64,000 nucleotides of DNA, taken from the NCBI RefSeq assembly GCF_004402045.1, contig NZ_SOMG01000012.1, positions 62,001 to 126,000 on the forward strand. The letters run 5' to 3'. The stretch is from Lelliottia nimipressuralis. Lineage in GTDB: Bacteria; Pseudomonadota; Gammaproteobacteria; Enterobacterales; Enterobacteriaceae. The notes under the pieces are model-generated. The model made no database searches, had not been told where the DNA came from, and saw only the letters and a list, made by a program, of their open reading frames with translations. Position numbers and translations under genes: made by a program. Shown here piece by piece: positions 7,597 to 23,201 of this stretch (position 1 is its first letter; each line of letters opens with the position of its first letter).

Positions 7597-9678
7597 CTAC
7601 CGCTTCTTACCCACTGCTCTTCTGCGCTTGTCCAAATCCTTAATCAGCCTGTTCACCCCGTCATCGGCAAACATCTTCTCAAGGGTTGTGGAGAGCTTGC
7701 GACGCCAGTTCTTGTACTGATAGCTGGTGCCCGGAATGTTCACCGGCTCCGCCATATCAATCCAGTCTTCCGGCTGCAGACCCAGCAGGGCGCTGTTGCT
7801 GTCGGCAATGTAACGCTGCAAACCGCGGTTGAGCGTGGAGGTCATGGACATCAGCGATGCCTTGTGCCCGGCCCGTTTCGGCAGACAACCCTGCTTGTGC
7901 AGCGCATCCAGCAGCCCTTGTTTGGAGAGCTCGCGATCCTGATACAGACCGCGCAGGACCTCTTCATCAGGATACAGACCCAGCGTTTTGCCAAGGGTCA
8001 GATCGCCGCTTTCCCAATAGCCACGAAGCGTAGGAAGGTCATGCGTCGTCGCGACTGCCATTGACTGTTCAGGGTACGCTTTCGGCGCGCGGAAGGTTTT
8101 CTCATGGTCGTTTTCAAAATAGAGCACTTTATAGGAGTAAACGCCGCTGTCGCGGAGCTTGCTGACAATTTCCACCGGCACGGTACCGAGATCTTCGCCG
8201 ATCACCATGCACTGATGACGCTTGCTTTCCAGCGCCAGGATCGACAGCAGATCGTCAACCGGATACTGCACGTACGCCCCGTGATCCGCCGTTTCACCGT
8301 ACGGGATCCACCACAGGCGCAGCACGGACATCACGTGGTCGATACGCAGCGCACCGCAGTTCTGCATGTTGGCGCGCAGCAGGTCGATAAACGGCTCGTA
8401 CGCGCGCGCCGCCATCACGTGCGGATCCATCGGCGGCAGGCCCCAGTTCTGGCCGAGCGGGCCAAGAATGTCCGGTGGCGCGCCGACGGAGGCTTTCAGG
8501 CAGTAGAGTTCACGGTCGCACCAGGTTTCCGCACCGCCCTCTGCCACACCGACGGCCAGGTCGCGATACAGGCCGATAGGCATTTTATAGCCCTGGCTCA
8601 CCTGCCAGCAGGCGGCAAACTGGCTGTACGCCAGCCACTGTAGCCACAGGTAGAAATCCACTTCATCCGCGTATTTTTTACAGAATGCCTTCACTTCAGG
8701 GGTGTCGACGGATTGATACGCTTCCGGCCAGACCGGCCAGCCCCAGCGCATTTCGTCCTCTTTCACCTGATACGCATGCAGCGCATCAAATGCCGCCTGC
8801 CAGTACAGGCTCTCGCCCTCCTGAGTGACAAACTGGCGGAACGCGGCCATCTGCTCGTCATTGCGCTGCGAAAAGCCTTTCCACGCCAGACGCAGCGCGG
8901 CCATTTTCAGCGCCGTGACGGTAGAATAGTCCACCCAGTCCGCGTCGCGCGCCTGCTTCAGGGCCTGCTGCGTGGTGCTGAGTTTCCACCACGCCTGTGC
9001 CTCTTTGCTGTTTTTGAAGTCGTCTAACGCATTAACGTCGATGTAAATCACGTTCAGCCAGCGGCGGGATGAGGGGCTATACGGGCTGGCGCTCTCCGGG
9101 TTGGCCGGATAGAGCGCGTGGATCGGGTTGAGTCCGATAAACGCACCGCCGCGCTCCCCCACAGAGGCCAGCATTTTCTGCAGATCGCCAAAATCGCCGA
9201 TGCCCCAGTTGCTGTCGGAACGCAGGGTATAGAGCTGTACGCAGGCACCCCACAGCTTTTTGCCCTCAAGCAACGCCTGCGGCTCATAGCAGCGTTTTGG
9301 CGCGACGATCACCCGACAATGGAAACGCTGGTCATCCTGGGTGAGCGTTAAGGTGTGGTAGCCCTCCGGCAGTTTCGCCGGAAGGTTAAGGGTTTTGCCG
9401 CCGGTGGCGTGGCCTTTGTGCTGCTGGCCGTCTTCGGTGGTGAGCAGCCAGCTAAACTCGCCGCGCCCCTCCACCGCCAGCGGCATCTTTTTACCCGAGG
9501 TGAAAACCTTCACGTTCGGGACTGGTGCAGCCGACGCTTTCGCGTCGGTTTTGTGCATGGCGTCCAGCAAACGTCTTTTGGTGTCGGCGCCAATAGACTG
9601 CGGTTTGCCGTGAGCATTAATGTAACTGAGGCTGATCCCCGCCGCCTGCGCGGCGCTGTCCAGACGTTTACTCTCCAT
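7597..9678 (-). CDS. malQ: 4-alpha-glucanotransferase (amylomaltase)
   Basis: Cytoplasmic GH77 disproportionating enzyme that transfers glucosyl/maltosyl units between maltodextrins, making longer chains for MalP and releasing glucose. 693 residues, one shorter than in E. coli. The catalytic Asp (ALRIDHVM), acid/base Glu (VIGEDLGT) and third Asp (TTHDLPT) are all visible. It follows malP by 9 bases and is the second gene of the malPQ operon controlled by MalT. Confidence 0.97.
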   Translation of the reverse strand: MESKRLDSAAQAAGISLSYINAHGKPQSIGADTKRRLLDAMHKTDAKASAAPVPNVKVFTSGKKMPLAVEGRGEFSWLLTTEDGQQHKGHATGGKTLNLPAKLPEGYHTLTLTQDDQRFHCRVIVAPKRCYEPQALLEGKKLWGACVQLYTLRSDSNWGIGDFGDLQKMLASVGERGGAFIGLNPIHALYPANPESASPYSPSSRRWLNVIYIDVNALDDFKNSKEAQAWWKLSTTQQALKQARDADWVDYSTVTALKMAALRLAWKGFSQRNDEQMAAFRQFVTQEGESLYWQAAFDALHAYQVKEDEMRWGWPVWPEAYQSVDTPEVKAFCKKYADEVDFYLWLQWLAYSQFAACWQVSQGYKMPIGLYRDLAVGVAEGGAETWCDRELYCLKASVGAPPDILGPLGQNWGLPPMDPHVMAARAYEPFIDLLRANMQNCGALRIDHVMSVLRLWWIPYGETADHGAYVQYPVDDLLSILALESKRHQCMVIGEDLGTVPVEIVSKLRDSGVYSYKVLYFENDHEKTFRAPKAYPEQSMAVATTHDLPTLRGYWESGDLTLGKTLGLYPDEEVLRGLYQDRELSKQGLLDALHKQGCLPKRAGHKASLMSMTSTLNRGLQRYIADSNSALLGLQPEDWIDMAEPVNIPGTSYQYKNWRRKLSTTLEKMFADDGVNRLIKDLDKRRRAVGKKR

Positions 9679-9687
9679 CGCGCTTCC

Positions 9688-12081
<2,394 letters not shown>

Positions 12082-12149
12082 AGGGGATCGGCATCCTTTA
12101 GAAAGAAAACACAAGTTGGCGCTAGTGTGCCTGGCTCATTTCCCCTCTT

Positions 12150-12195
12150 CCTCCTCCCGCAGGGGATTAGACAGGGAGGAGTAGCGGGGATGAGC
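12150..12195. promoter_or_regulatory. MalT box cluster upstream of malPQ
   Basis: Three matches to the MalT box GGGGA(T/G)GAGG: CGGGAGGAGG on the minus strand (12150-12159, 9/10), AGGGAGGAGT (12173-12182, 8/10) and GGGGATGAGC (12186-12195, 9/10) on the plus strand. They lie about 70-115 bases before malP, where MalT-ATP-maltotriose activates malPp in E. coli. Confidence 0.7.
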
Positions 12196-12528
12196 AGAAA
12201 AGTGTGATCGAGGCCACTCTAAGAGCATAGCTGGAGTGTGCCCTGAAGATAAAAAAGTAACCGCGTAGAATGTCAAAGAAATGAAATGCAGTTTCGAGGG
12301 AAATTAAACCACCGGGAAATAATTACTTACGTAGAGTAATATATCTGCAATTAAGCAATACCTTACAGGACTATTAAGCTCGCATAACATTACCCAAACT
12401 TTATTAAATTTGACGTCACTATACCTTTCTGAAACCAGTTACAGCGCAACGGCAATGCATCCTGACAAGCCAGCAGCCACGCGGCATGTAAGCCTTTTTG
12501 GGAAAGTTCCGCCATTATGGGAATGTTT

Positions 12529-12544
12529 TGTGACAGAGTGCAAA
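12529..12544 (+). promoter_or_regulatory. CRP site upstream of malT
   Basis: TGTGACAGAGTGCAAA has a perfect left half-site (TGTGA) and closely resembles the known CRP site of the E. coli malT promoter. It lies about 120 bases before the malT start. The spacer between it and the MalT boxes is AT-rich with no further feature I can support. Confidence 0.65.
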
Positions 12545-12665
12545 TTCAGCGCCATAAAACCCAGACATAACTTGCAATAGTTAACTTATTGGCCGAACTT
12601 ATATCCATTAATTACGAAGCGCAAAAAAAATAAAATCTCTCGTTCCCCACAGTGAAGTGAAACCT

Positions 12666-15371
12666 ATGTTGATTCCGTCAAAATTAAGTCGCCCGGTTCG
12701 CCTTGACCATACCGTGGTCCGCGAGCGTCTGTTGGCTAAACTTTCCGGCGCGCATAATTTCCGACTGGCGCTGGTTACGAGCCCTGCAGGTTATGGAAAA
12801 ACAACGCTCATTTCGCAATGGGCCGCAGGTAAGAGCGATCTTGGCTGGTACTCTCTTGATGAGGGCGATAACCAGCAGGAGCGCTTTGCCAGCTATCTGA
12901 TTGCCGCTATTCAGCAGGCAACCAATGGACACTGCGTCGCCAGTGAGGTGATGGTGCAAAAGCGCCAGTACGCCAGCCTGTCCTCCCTTTTCTCTCAGCT
13001 GTTTATTGAACTGGCCGAATGGCATCGCCCGCTTTACGTGGTGATTGATGATTACCATCTCATCACTAACCCGGTTATTCATGAATCGATGCGTTTCTTC
13101 CTGCGCCATCAGCCGGAAAACCTGACTTTAGTGGTGCTGTCCCGCAACCTGCCGCAGCTGGGTATTGCCAACCTGCGCGTGCGCGACCAGCTTCTTGAAG
13201 TGGGCAGCCAGCAGCTGGCCTTTACCCACCAGGAAGCGAAGCAGTTCTTTGACTGCCGCCTGACATCACCGATTGAGGCCGCCGAAAGCAGCCGTCTGTG
13301 CGATGACGTCGCCGGCTGGGCCACGGCGCTGCAGCTCATCGCCCTCTCTGCCCGGCAAAACAACAGCCCGGCACATCAGTCTGCGCGCCGCCTGGCTGGC
13401 ATCAACGCCAGCCACCTTTCGGATTACCTGGTGGATGAGGTGCTGGACAGCGTCGATCCGTCGACCCGTAATTTCCTGCTGAAAAGCTCGCTACTGCGTT
13501 CCATGAACGATGCGCTGATCGTGCGCGTGACGGGGTGTGAAAACGGTCAGCTACAGCTCGAAGAGATTGAACGTCAGGGCCTCTTCCTGACGCGCATGGA
13601 CGACCCCGGCGAGTGGTTTAGCTATCACCCGCTGTTTGGCAGCTTCCTGCGCCAGCGTTGCCAGTGGGAACTGGCGGTTGAACTGCCGGAAATTCACCGC
13701 GCTGCCGCCCAAAGCTGGATGGCACAGGGCTTCCCAAGCGAGGCCATTCACCACGCGCTGGCCGCCGGTGACGCCAGCATGCTGCGCGATATCCTTCTCA
13801 ACCATGCCTGGGGCCTGTTTAACCACAGCGAGCTGACGCTGCTTGAAGAGTCCCTGAAAGCGCTGCCGTGGGAAAGCCTGCTGGAGAACCCGCGCCTGGT
13901 CCTGCTTCAGGCCTGGCTCATGCAGAGCCAGCATCGCTACAGCGAAGTGAACACTCTGCTGGCCCGCGCGGAGCAGGAGATGGAAAGCAACATGGATACG
14001 CCCCTGCACGGTGAATTCAACGCCCTGCGGGCTCAGGTGGCGATTAACGACGGCGACCCGGACGAGGCTGAACGCCTGGCGATGGTCGCACTGGATGAAC
14101 TGCCGCTGGCCAACTTCTACAGCCGGATCGTTGCCACGTCGGTACACGGCGAAGTACTGCACTGCAAAGGCGAGCTAACGCGCTCCCTGTCGCTGATGCA
14201 ACAAACCGAACAGATGGCGCGTCGCCATGATGTCTGGCACTACGCGCTGTGGAGCCTGATCCAGCAAAGCGAAATTTTGTTCGCTCAGGGCTTCCTGCAG
14301 GCCGCCTGGGAAAACCAGGAAAAAGCGTTCCAGCTGATTCGTGAACAACACCTTGAACAGCTGCCGATGCACGAGTTCCTGCTGCGTATTCGCGCTCAGC
14401 TACTGTGGGCCTGGTCGCGTCTGGATGAAGCCGAAAGCTGCGCCCGTCAGGGTGTGAACGTCCTCTCCGGTTTCCAGCCGCAGCAGCAGCTGCAGTGTCT
14501 GGCGCTGCTGGTGCAGTGCTCGCTGGCGCGCGGCGATCTCGATAACGCCCGCAACCATCTTAACCGCCTGGAAAACCTGCTCGGCAACGGTCAGTATCAT
14601 AGCGACTGGGTATCGAACGCCGATAAGGTCCGGGTGATTTACTGGCAGATGACCGGCGACAAAAAATCCGCCGCCAACTGGCTGCGTCAGACGCCAAAGC
14701 CGGAATTTGCCAACAACCACTTCCTGCAGAGCCAGTGGCGCAACATTGCCCGCGCGCAGATCCTGCTCGGTGATTTAGAACCCGCAGAGATTGTACTGGA
14801 AGAGCTGAACGAGAACGCGCGCAGCCTGCGCCTGATGAGCGACCTGAACCGCAACCTGCTGCTGCTTAACCAGCTCTACTGGCAGGCGGGCCGTAAAAAC
14901 GACGCGCAGCGCGTGCTGCTGGAAGCGCTACAGCTGGCTAACCGCACCGGGTTTATCAGCCACTTTGTGATTGAAGGTGAAGTGATGGCCCAGCAGCTGC
15001 GTCAGCTTATTCAGCTCAATACGCTGCCGGAGCTTGATCAGCATCGCGCCCAGCGCATTCTGCGCGAGATTAACCAGCACCATCGCCACAAGTTTGCGCA
15101 TTTCGATGAGAACTTCGTTGAACGTCTGCTGAACCATCCGGAAGTGCCAGAACTTATCCGCACCAGCCCGCTCACCCAGCGCGAGTGGCAGGTTCTGGGG
15201 CTGATCTATTCGGGCTACAGCAATGAGCAGATTGCCGGCGAGCTGGCGGTGGCGGCGACCACCATCAAAACGCATATCCGCAACCTGTATCAGAAGCTGG
15301 GCGTGGCGCATCGTCAGGATGCGGTGCAGCATGCGCAGCAGCTGTTGAAGATGATGGGGTATGGCGTTTAG
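12666..15371 (+). CDS. malT: MalT, ATP- and maltotriose-dependent activator of the maltose regulon
   Basis: 901-residue STAND/LuxR-type activator, identical in length to E. coli MalT. The N-terminal NTPase has Walker A SPAGYGKT (residues 39-46) and Walker B-like VVIDDYHLI. Central helical repeats bind maltotriose. The C-terminal LuxR helix-turn-helix spans about 830-895 ([22 protein letters not shown]). The ATG at 12666 gives the known start [10 protein letters not shown]; an in-frame GTG at 12657 is less likely. It is divergent from malPQ, which it activates. Confidence 0.97.
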   Translation: MLIPSKLSRPVRLDHTVVRERLLAKLSGAHNFRLALVTSPAGYGKTTLISQWAAGKSDLGWYSLDEGDNQQERFASYLIAAIQQATNGHCVASEVMVQKRQYASLSSLFSQLFIELAEWHRPLYVVIDDYHLITNPVIHESMRFFLRHQPENLTLVVLSRNLPQLGIANLRVRDQLLEVGSQQLAFTHQEAKQFFDCRLTSPIEAAESSRLCDDVAGWATALQLIALSARQNNSPAHQSARRLAGINASHLSDYLVDEVLDSVDPSTRNFLLKSSLLRSMNDALIVRVTGCENGQLQLEEIERQGLFLTRMDDPGEWFSYHPLFGSFLRQRCQWELAVELPEIHRAAAQSWMAQGFPSEAIHHALAAGDASMLRDILLNHAWGLFNHSELTLLEESLKALPWESLLENPRLVLLQAWLMQSQHRYSEVNTLLARAEQEMESNMDTPLHGEFNALRAQVAINDGDPDEAERLAMVALDELPLANFYSRIVATSVHGEVLHCKGELTRSLSLMQQTEQMARRHDVWHYALWSLIQQSEILFAQGFLQAAWENQEKAFQLIREQHLEQLPMHEFLLRIRAQLLWAWSRLDEAESCARQGVNVLSGFQPQQQLQCLALLVQCSLARGDLDNARNHLNRLENLLGNGQYHSDWVSNADKVRVIYWQMTGDKKSAANWLRQTPKPEFANNHFLQSQWRNIARAQILLGDLEPAEIVLEELNENARSLRLMSDLNRNLLLLNQLYWQAGRKNDAQRVLLEALQLANRTGFISHFVIEGEVMAQQLRQLIQLNTLPELDQHRAQRILREINQHHRHKFAHFDENFVERLLNHPEVPELIRTSPLTQREWQVLGLIYSGYSNEQIAGELAVAATTIKTHIRNLYQKLGVAHRQDAVQHAQQLLKMMGYGV

Positions 15372-15382
15372 GTTTTGTGCGG

Positions 15383-15424
15383 CCTGATGCCCTCACCCCG
15401 GCCCTCTCCCACAGGGAGAGGGAG
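15383..15424. repeat. CCCTCTCCC/GGGAGAGGG palindromic repeat, copy 2
   Basis: Element lying between the convergent ends of malT and glpR (GCCCTCTCCC-ACA-GGGAGAGGG with the CCCTCACCCC arm). It fills nearly the whole 62-base spacer and probably serves as the shared terminator. Confidence 0.7.
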
Positions 15425-15433
15425 AAAGGCGTC

Positions 15434-16192
15434 TCAACACAACTCTAACTGCAAATTATTATCCTTAATTACCTGCATGACGCCTGCCGGCGGCATCACG
15501 TCGGTATAGACCGCATCCACCATGCTGATGCTGCCCATATTGACCATCGCGTTACGGCCAAACTTCGAGTGATCCACGACCAGCATCACGTGGCGCGAGT
15601 TTTCAATAATCGCGCGCTTGGTGCGCACCTCGTGATAATCAAACTCCAGTAGCGAGCCGTCGCTGTCGATGCCGCTGATCCCCAGAATGCCAAAGTCGAG
15701 GCGGAACTGAGAGATAAAATCGAGGGTCGCTTCGCCGATAATCCCGCCGTCGCGGCTGCGCAGTTCTCCGCCCGCGAGGATGATGCGAAAATCGTCTTTC
15801 TGCATCAGGGTATTGGCCACGTTCAGGTTGTTGGTGACCACGCGCAGGTTCTCGTGATTCAGCAGCGCATGGGCGACCGCTTCCGGCGTGGTGCCGATAT
15901 CAATAAACAGCGTCGCCCCGTTTGGGATCTGGCTGGCAACCTTGCGGGCAATGCGCTCTTTCTCTGCCGTCTGCGTGGCTTTACGGTCATGCCAGGAGGT
16001 GTTGACCGAACTGGACGGCAGGGCCGCGCCGCCGTGGTGACGCAGAATGCGGTTTTGATCGGCCAGGTCGTTCAGGTCACGACGGATGGTTTGTGGACTG
16101 ACGGCAAACTGCTCCACCAGCTCTTCGGTGCTGACGTATCCCTGTTTTTTGACCAGTTCGATAATGGCGTCATGGCGTTGTGTTTGTTTCAT
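15434..16192 (-). CDS. glpR: Glycerol-3-phosphate regulon repressor
   Basis: 252-residue DeoR-family repressor that releases DNA on binding glycerol 3-phosphate. The N-terminal helix-turn-helix contains YVSTEELVEQFAVSPQTIRRDL. The C-terminal effector domain contains GTTPEAVAHAL and VVTNNLNVANTL. The ATG at 16192 has AGGGAT upstream; a TTG one codon earlier is rejected. It is the third gene of glpEGR, 16 bases after glpG. A matching GlpR operator lies before glpD. The frame is intact here, unlike in some E. coli K-12 lines. Confidence 0.96.
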   Translation of the reverse strand: MKQTQRHDAIIELVKKQGYVSTEELVEQFAVSPQTIRRDLNDLADQNRILRHHGGAALPSSSVNTSWHDRKATQTAEKERIARKVASQIPNGATLFIDIGTTPEAVAHALLNHENLRVVTNNLNVANTLMQKDDFRIILAGGELRSRDGGIIGEATLDFISQFRLDFGILGISGIDSDGSLLEFDYHEVRTKRAIIENSRHVMLVVDHSKFGRNAMVNMGSISMVDAVYTDVMPPAGVMQVIKDNNLQLELC

Positions 16193-16208
16193 CAATTATC
16201 CCTGAGAA

Positions 16209-17039
16209 TTATGTTCGTTTTCGCGCATGGAGCGTGTCGGCAAAGGCCATCGCCAGCCCGATGGCCAGCCCGGTGACGTGTGCACCATTGGCGATAGACA
16301 TACCAAACAGATCAAACCATCCGGCAATTAGCCATATTAACGCAAAGGTTATTAATCCGCGCTGCAGATAGATGCCGCTTTCCGGGTCACGCTCACCGCG
16401 AAGCCAGACATAGCCCATCAGGGCATACACGACACCGGACAACCCGCCAAACCACGGGCCGCTAAATTTGTGCTGCACGTAGCCGCTCAGCAGGGCGCTA
16501 ATAATGGTGATAACGATCAGCTTGCCGCTCCCCAGACGCTTCTCAACGGCACCGCCGAGATACCACCACCAGAGCAGGTTAAAGAGGATATGCATCACCG
16601 AGAAGTGCATCAGCGCGTGGGTAAAGTAGCGCCAGACGTCAAACTCTAGAGACGGGTCATACGGCCACGCCAGGGCAATCATCACGCTCTGGTCGCCCAC
16701 CACGTTCATGATAATGAAGACGATGATGCAGGCGGCCATCAACAGCAGCGTAAACGGGCCTGCGCGTTCGCGGATGGTGGCAAGGAAAGGAAAACGGCTG
16801 TAGTGCAGCCCGGTGTCCGTCTGGCCGGACTGCCAGCTTGCCGCCAGATAGCGAGGGTCGCCGGGGTTCTCAAGAAAACGCGCCAGCTCCTGGTTTACCC
16901 GCCCGGCCTGGCTCTCGTCGGCCAGCCAGACGTCAGTCTGATGATGTTGCTGGATGGTCAGGATAACGCCCTGCGTCGCCATATAGTCGACAAACGCCTG
17001 GGCAACGCGCGGGTTGGTAAAAGAGGTGATCATCAACAT
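16209..17039 (-). CDS. glpG: Rhomboid intramembrane serine protease
   Basis: 276 residues, the E. coli GlpG length. An N-terminal cytoplasmic domain (about 1-90) precedes six transmembrane helices. The catalytic dyad is Ser in [12 protein letters not shown] (position 201 by alignment) and His in [11 protein letters not shown] (254). The conserved [19 protein letters not shown] of the L1 region is present. It cleaves transmembrane segments of membrane proteins. The start at 17039 (MLMITSF) matches the family; the frame extends nine codons further upstream without support. Confidence 0.96.
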   Translation of the reverse strand: MLMITSFTNPRVAQAFVDYMATQGVILTIQQHHQTDVWLADESQAGRVNQELARFLENPGDPRYLAASWQSGQTDTGLHYSRFPFLATIRERAGPFTLLLMAACIIVFIIMNVVGDQSVMIALAWPYDPSLEFDVWRYFTHALMHFSVMHILFNLLWWWYLGGAVEKRLGSGKLIVITIISALLSGYVQHKFSGPWFGGLSGVVYALMGYVWLRGERDPESGIYLQRGLITFALIWLIAGWFDLFGMSIANGAHVTGLAIGLAMAFADTLHARKRT

Positions 17040-17086
17040 GGGCAGCGGTCGCTTATTTCCACACAAAAGGGGACAGTATAGCGGGA

Positions 17087-17419
17087 TCAGCGCTCAAAAG
17101 CGTATTCCACTTCTGCCGGGAAATGACGATGCCAGGCATCGAAACCGCCGTCGACGCTGTACACCGTGTCGTAACCCTGCTGAAGCAGATACTGCGCCGC
17201 ACCTTTGCTGCTGTTGCCGTGGTAGCACATGACCATCACTGGCGTCTCGAAGTCGTTATCGCGCATAAACGCGCCCAGCGTGTCGTTGGTGAGATGGAAC
17301 GCGCCTGGCGTGTGGCCCATCGCAAAACTCTGCGGATCGCGGATGTCCACCAGCACCGCTTTTCCCTGGTGCATCTTCTGGTGGGCTTCTTCTACGTTAA
17401 TACATTCAAACTGATCCAT
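17087..17419 (-). CDS. glpE: Thiosulfate sulfurtransferase GlpE (single-domain rhodanese)
   Basis: 110-residue single-domain rhodanese. The active-site loop [10 protein letters not shown] places the persulfide Cys at 65, and the [19 protein letters not shown] motif is typical. It transfers sulfur from thiosulfate to cyanide or thioredoxin in the cytoplasm. First gene of glpEGR, divergent from glpD. Two residues longer at the C-terminus than in E. coli. Confidence 0.95.
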   Translation of the reverse strand: MDQFECINVEEAHQKMHQGKAVLVDIRDPQSFAMGHTPGAFHLTNDTLGAFMRDNDFETPVMVMCYHGNSSKGAAQYLLQQGYDTVYSVDGGFDAWHRHFPAEVEYAFER

Positions 17420-17455
17420 GGTGTTCTCATCTTATATTCGGGTGTGGTGCGTTTT

Positions 17456-17537
17456 CCCCTCACCCTACCCTCTCCCTGAGGGAGAGGGAAACGGATCCCC
17501 CTCTCCCCGTGGGAGAGGGCTGGGGTGAGGGCATCAG
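17456..17537. repeat. Two CCCTCTCCC/GGGAGAGGG repeats in inverted order (copies 3 and 4)
   Basis: Copy 3 (about 17456-17488) and copy 4 (about 17495-17537) point in opposite directions, so besides its own hairpin each can pair with the other in a large cruciform. They sit in the 284-base spacer between divergent glpE and glpD, 37 bases before the glpE start, an unusual place for this element. Confidence 0.7.
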
Positions 17538-17651
17538 ACCGCACTATTTTACCCCGTAGTGTACGTCCTGGCGGCGGGTAAACGCCATTATGTTATCCAT
17601 ATCACTCTAAATTGTTTTTTTGATGTTACCAAAAGCGCGTTCCTTTGCTAT

Positions 17652-17691
17652 TATGAGCGATATCGAACATTTCTGAGCTTTAACGAAAGTG
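17652..17691 (+). promoter_or_regulatory. Tandem GlpR operators at the glpD promoter
   Basis: TATGAGCGATATCGAACATT (17652-17671) is a near-perfect GlpR operator (consensus WATGTTCGWTAWCGAACATW). A weaker copy follows directly at 17672-17691 (about 13 of 20 positions, with an intact CGAA). E. coli glpD is known to carry tandem operators at the promoter. The first operator overlaps a plausible -10 region (TTGCTATTATG). Confidence 0.7.
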
Positions 17692-17703
17692 CATGAGGGT
17701 GTT

Positions 17704-19212
17704 ATGGAAACCAAAGATCTGATTGTGATAGGCGGTGGCATCAACGGTGCCGGTATTGCGGTCGATGCCGCAGGACGCGGTTTATCCGTACTGATGCTGG
17801 AAGCTAACGATCTCGCCTGTGCGACGTCGTCCGCCAGCTCCAAACTGATTCACGGTGGCCTGCGCTACCTGGAACACTACGAATTCCGCCTGGTCAGTGA
17901 AGCACTGGCCGAACGTGAAGTGCTGTTGAAAATGGCGCCGCATCTGGCTATTCCGATGCGCTTCCGCCTGCCCCATCGCCCGCATCTGCGTCCGGCGTGG
18001 ATGATCCGAATCGGTCTGTTTATGTACGATCATCTGGGTAAACGCACCAGCCTGCCGGGCTCGACCGGTTTGCGTTTTGGCTCAGAATCGGTCCTTAAGC
18101 CTGAAATCGTGCGCGGTTTCGAATATTCCGACTGCTGGGTGGACGATGCGCGTCTGGTGCTGGCGAATGCGCAGATGGTCGAGAAGAAAGGTGGCGAGGT
18201 AAAAACCCGCACCCGCGCGACCGCTGCCCGTCGTGAAAACGGCCTGTGGATTGTCGAAGCGGAAGATATCGATACCGGCGAAAAATTCAGCTGGAAAGCG
18301 CGCGGCCTGGTGAACGCCACCGGTCCGTGGGTGAAACAGTTCTTTGACGACGGCATGCATCTGCCTTCGCCGTACGGCATTCGCCTGATCAAAGGCAGCC
18401 ATATTGTGGTGCCGCGCGTGCATACGCAGAAACAGGCCTACATTCTGCAAAACGAAGACAAACGTATTGTGTTCGTGATCCCGTGGATGGACGAATTCTC
18501 GATCATCGGCACCACCGACGTGGAGTACAAAGGCGATCCGAAAAACGTCGAGATCGACGAGAGCGAAGTTAACTACCTGCTCAAAGTGTACAACGCGCAC
18601 TTTAAGAAACAGCTGGGGCGCGATGACGTGGTCTGGACCTACTCCGGCGTGCGTCCGCTGTGCGACGACGAATCGGATTCACCGCAGGCCATCACCCGTG
18701 ATTACACGCTTGATATTCATGACGTAGACGGCCAGGCGCCGCTGCTGTCGGTATTTGGCGGCAAGCTCACCACCTACCGTAAGCTGGCCGAGCACGCGCT
18801 GGAAAAACTGGCGCCGTACTACAAAGGCATTGGCCCGGCATGGACGAAAGGCGCGGTACTGCCCGGCGGAGATATCGGCGACAACCGCGATGATTACGCC
18901 GCGAAGCTGCGTCGTCGCTTCCCGTTCATCACCGAAGGGATGGCACGCCACTATGCCCGTACCTACGGCAGCAATACCGAGCTGTTCCTGGGCGACGCGA
19001 AAGAGATTGCGGATCTGGGTGAACATTTCGGCCACGAGCTGTACGAAGCCGAGCTGCGTTATCTGGTCGAACACGAATGGGTTCGCCGCCTGGACGATGC
19101 TATCTGGCGTCGTACCAAAGAAGGGATGTGGCTCAACGCCGAACAGCAGTCTCGCGTGGCGCAGTGGTTGCTGCAGAATGCGGGGAAGCGTGAGTTGTCG
19201 TTAGCGTCTTGA
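17704..19212 (+). CDS. glpD: Aerobic glycerol-3-phosphate dehydrogenase
   Basis: Membrane-associated FAD enzyme that oxidises glycerol 3-phosphate to dihydroxyacetone phosphate and feeds electrons to ubiquinone. 502 residues. The dinucleotide-binding GGGINGAG lies at 10-17 and the DAO-family ATSSASSKLIHGGLRYLE follows. The ATG at 17704 has GAGGG upstream and gives the known N-terminus METKDLIVIGGG. Repression by GlpR is expected from the operators just upstream. It converges with glgP through a REP pair. Confidence 0.97.
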   Translation: METKDLIVIGGGINGAGIAVDAAGRGLSVLMLEANDLACATSSASSKLIHGGLRYLEHYEFRLVSEALAEREVLLKMAPHLAIPMRFRLPHRPHLRPAWMIRIGLFMYDHLGKRTSLPGSTGLRFGSESVLKPEIVRGFEYSDCWVDDARLVLANAQMVEKKGGEVKTRTRATAARRENGLWIVEAEDIDTGEKFSWKARGLVNATGPWVKQFFDDGMHLPSPYGIRLIKGSHIVVPRVHTQKQAYILQNEDKRIVFVIPWMDEFSIIGTTDVEYKGDPKNVEIDESEVNYLLKVYNAHFKKQLGRDDVVWTYSGVRPLCDDESDSPQAITRDYTLDIHDVDGQAPLLSVFGGKLTTYRKLAEHALEKLAPYYKGIGPAWTKGAVLPGGDIGDNRDDYAAKLRRRFPFITEGMARHYARTYGSNTELFLGDAKEIADLGEHFGHELYEAELRYLVEHEWVRRLDDAIWRRTKEGMWLNAEQQSRVAQWLLQNAGKRELSLAS

Positions 19213-19221
19213 CGTGAAAAA

Positions 19222-19301
19222 AAGCCCGGTGGCGCTACCGCTTACCGGGCCTACGGGATCGACCAGGCCGGGTAAGGCGTAGCCGCCACCCGGCTTTGTT
19301 T

Positions 19302-19302
<1 letters not shown>
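19222..19302. terminator. REP pair acting as bidirectional terminator between glpD and glgP
   Basis: Two inverted REP palindromes (19224-19254 and 19264-19293) are bordered by AAAAAAA on the left and TTTGTTTTT on the right. Either strand therefore reads hairpin followed by T-run, which suits termination of both convergent genes. Confidence 0.7.
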
Positions 19303-21767
<2,465 letters not shown>

Positions 21768-23201
21768 TTACATCAAGCGTTGATAGAGATCGCGGTACGA
21801 CTGCGCCGCGACATGCCAGCTAAAGTCCATGGACATCGCCTGACGTTGTACGTAACGCCACAGCGATGGACGGGACCACAAGACGAAAGCACGCCGAATC
21901 GCCCGAAGCAGCGACCAGGCATTACTGTCCTCAAAGACAAACCCGCTGGCGATACCGTCCGCCAGGTTTTCCAGAGAGCTATCGGATACGGTATCCGCCA
22001 GCCCGCCCGTGCGGCGTACCAGCGGCAGGGTGCCGTATTTCAGGCCGTAAAGCTGCGTCAGACCGCAGGGTTCGAAACGGCTTGGCACCAGGATGACGTC
22101 TGCGCCGCCCATAATGCGGTGCGAAAATGCCTCGTGGTAACCAATCTGCACGCCCACCTGCCCCGGATGCTCCGCCGCAGCGGCAAGGAAACCTTCCTGC
22201 AGCACCGGGTCGCCCGCGCCGAGCAGGGCCAATTGTCCGCCCTGTTCCAGTAAACCGGGCAGCGCCTCCAGCACCAGATCCAGCCCTTTCTGGCTGGTCA
22301 GGCGGCTCACTACCGCAAACAGCGGCACTTTGTCGTTAACCTTCAGGCCCATTGCAATCTGCAGCTGGCGTTTGTTTTCCGCTTTGTCTTCCACGGAATC
22401 GCGGCCATAGCGTGCTGCCAGCAGGAGATCGGTTTCCGGGCTCCAGATCTGTTCATCCACACCGTTCAAAATACCCGACAGGCGCCCTTCACGATGGCGC
22501 TGTTGCAGCAACCCTTCCATACCGTAGCCAAACTCAGGCTGGGTAATTTCGCGGGCGTAGGTTGGGCTTACGGCGGTAATATGATCGGCGTAGTAGAGTC
22601 CGGCTTTCAGGAACGAGATCTGCCCGTTAAACTCCAGCCCATGCATGTTATAGAACGATAATGGCAGATCGATTTCACTCATGTGATGGGCATAGTACAT
22701 CCCCTGATACGCCAGGTTATGCACGGTAAAGATCGATTTGGCAGGGTGGCCGCGCGCGGCAAGATACGCCGGCGCAAGCCCGGCGTGCCAGTCGTGCGCG
22801 TGCACCACATCCGGGCGCCAGAACGGATCCAGCCCCGTCGCCATTTCTGCACCAACCCAGCCAAGCAGCGCAAAGCGCAGCACGTTGTCGGTATAGGCGA
22901 ACAGGTTCGTATCGTGATACGGGCTGCCCGGCCGGTCGTATAAGTGCGGCGCGTCGATCAGGTAAATCCCTACGCCATTGTAATGTCCAAACAGCAGGGT
23001 AATGCGTCCGGCGAAGGTCTCACGACGCGTCACGACTTTTGCATCGGGAATACCACGCCGGATATCCGGGAAGGCGGGCAGCAGGACTCGGGTATCCACT
23101 CCTCCGGCGATTTGCGCTGCCGGTAATGCACCAAGAACATCTGCCAGACCGCCCGTTTTTAACAACGGGAACATCTCAGAACATACGTGTAAAACCTGCA
23201 T
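21768..23201 (-). CDS. glgA: Glycogen synthase (ADP-glucose)
   Basis: GT5 enzyme that extends alpha-1,4-glucan from ADP-glucose. 477 residues. The ADP-glucose-binding KTGGLADV has Lys15, and the conserved [14 protein letters not shown] (near residue 377) is present. Two ATG codons are adjacent at 23204 and 23201. The second gives the E. coli start MQVLHVC; the first would overlap the glgC stop as ATGA. Either start is tightly coupled to glgC. Confidence 0.96.
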   Translation of the reverse strand: MQVLHVCSEMFPLLKTGGLADVLGALPAAQIAGGVDTRVLLPAFPDIRRGIPDAKVVTRRETFAGRITLLFGHYNGVGIYLIDAPHLYDRPGSPYHDTNLFAYTDNVLRFALLGWVGAEMATGLDPFWRPDVVHAHDWHAGLAPAYLAARGHPAKSIFTVHNLAYQGMYYAHHMSEIDLPLSFYNMHGLEFNGQISFLKAGLYYADHITAVSPTYAREITQPEFGYGMEGLLQQRHREGRLSGILNGVDEQIWSPETDLLLAARYGRDSVEDKAENKRQLQIAMGLKVNDKVPLFAVVSRLTSQKGLDLVLEALPGLLEQGGQLALLGAGDPVLQEGFLAAAAEHPGQVGVQIGYHEAFSHRIMGGADVILVPSRFEPCGLTQLYGLKYGTLPLVRRTGGLADTVSDSSLENLADGIASGFVFEDSNAWSLLRAIRRAFVLWSRPSLWRYVQRQAMSMDFSWHVAAQSYRDLYQRLM

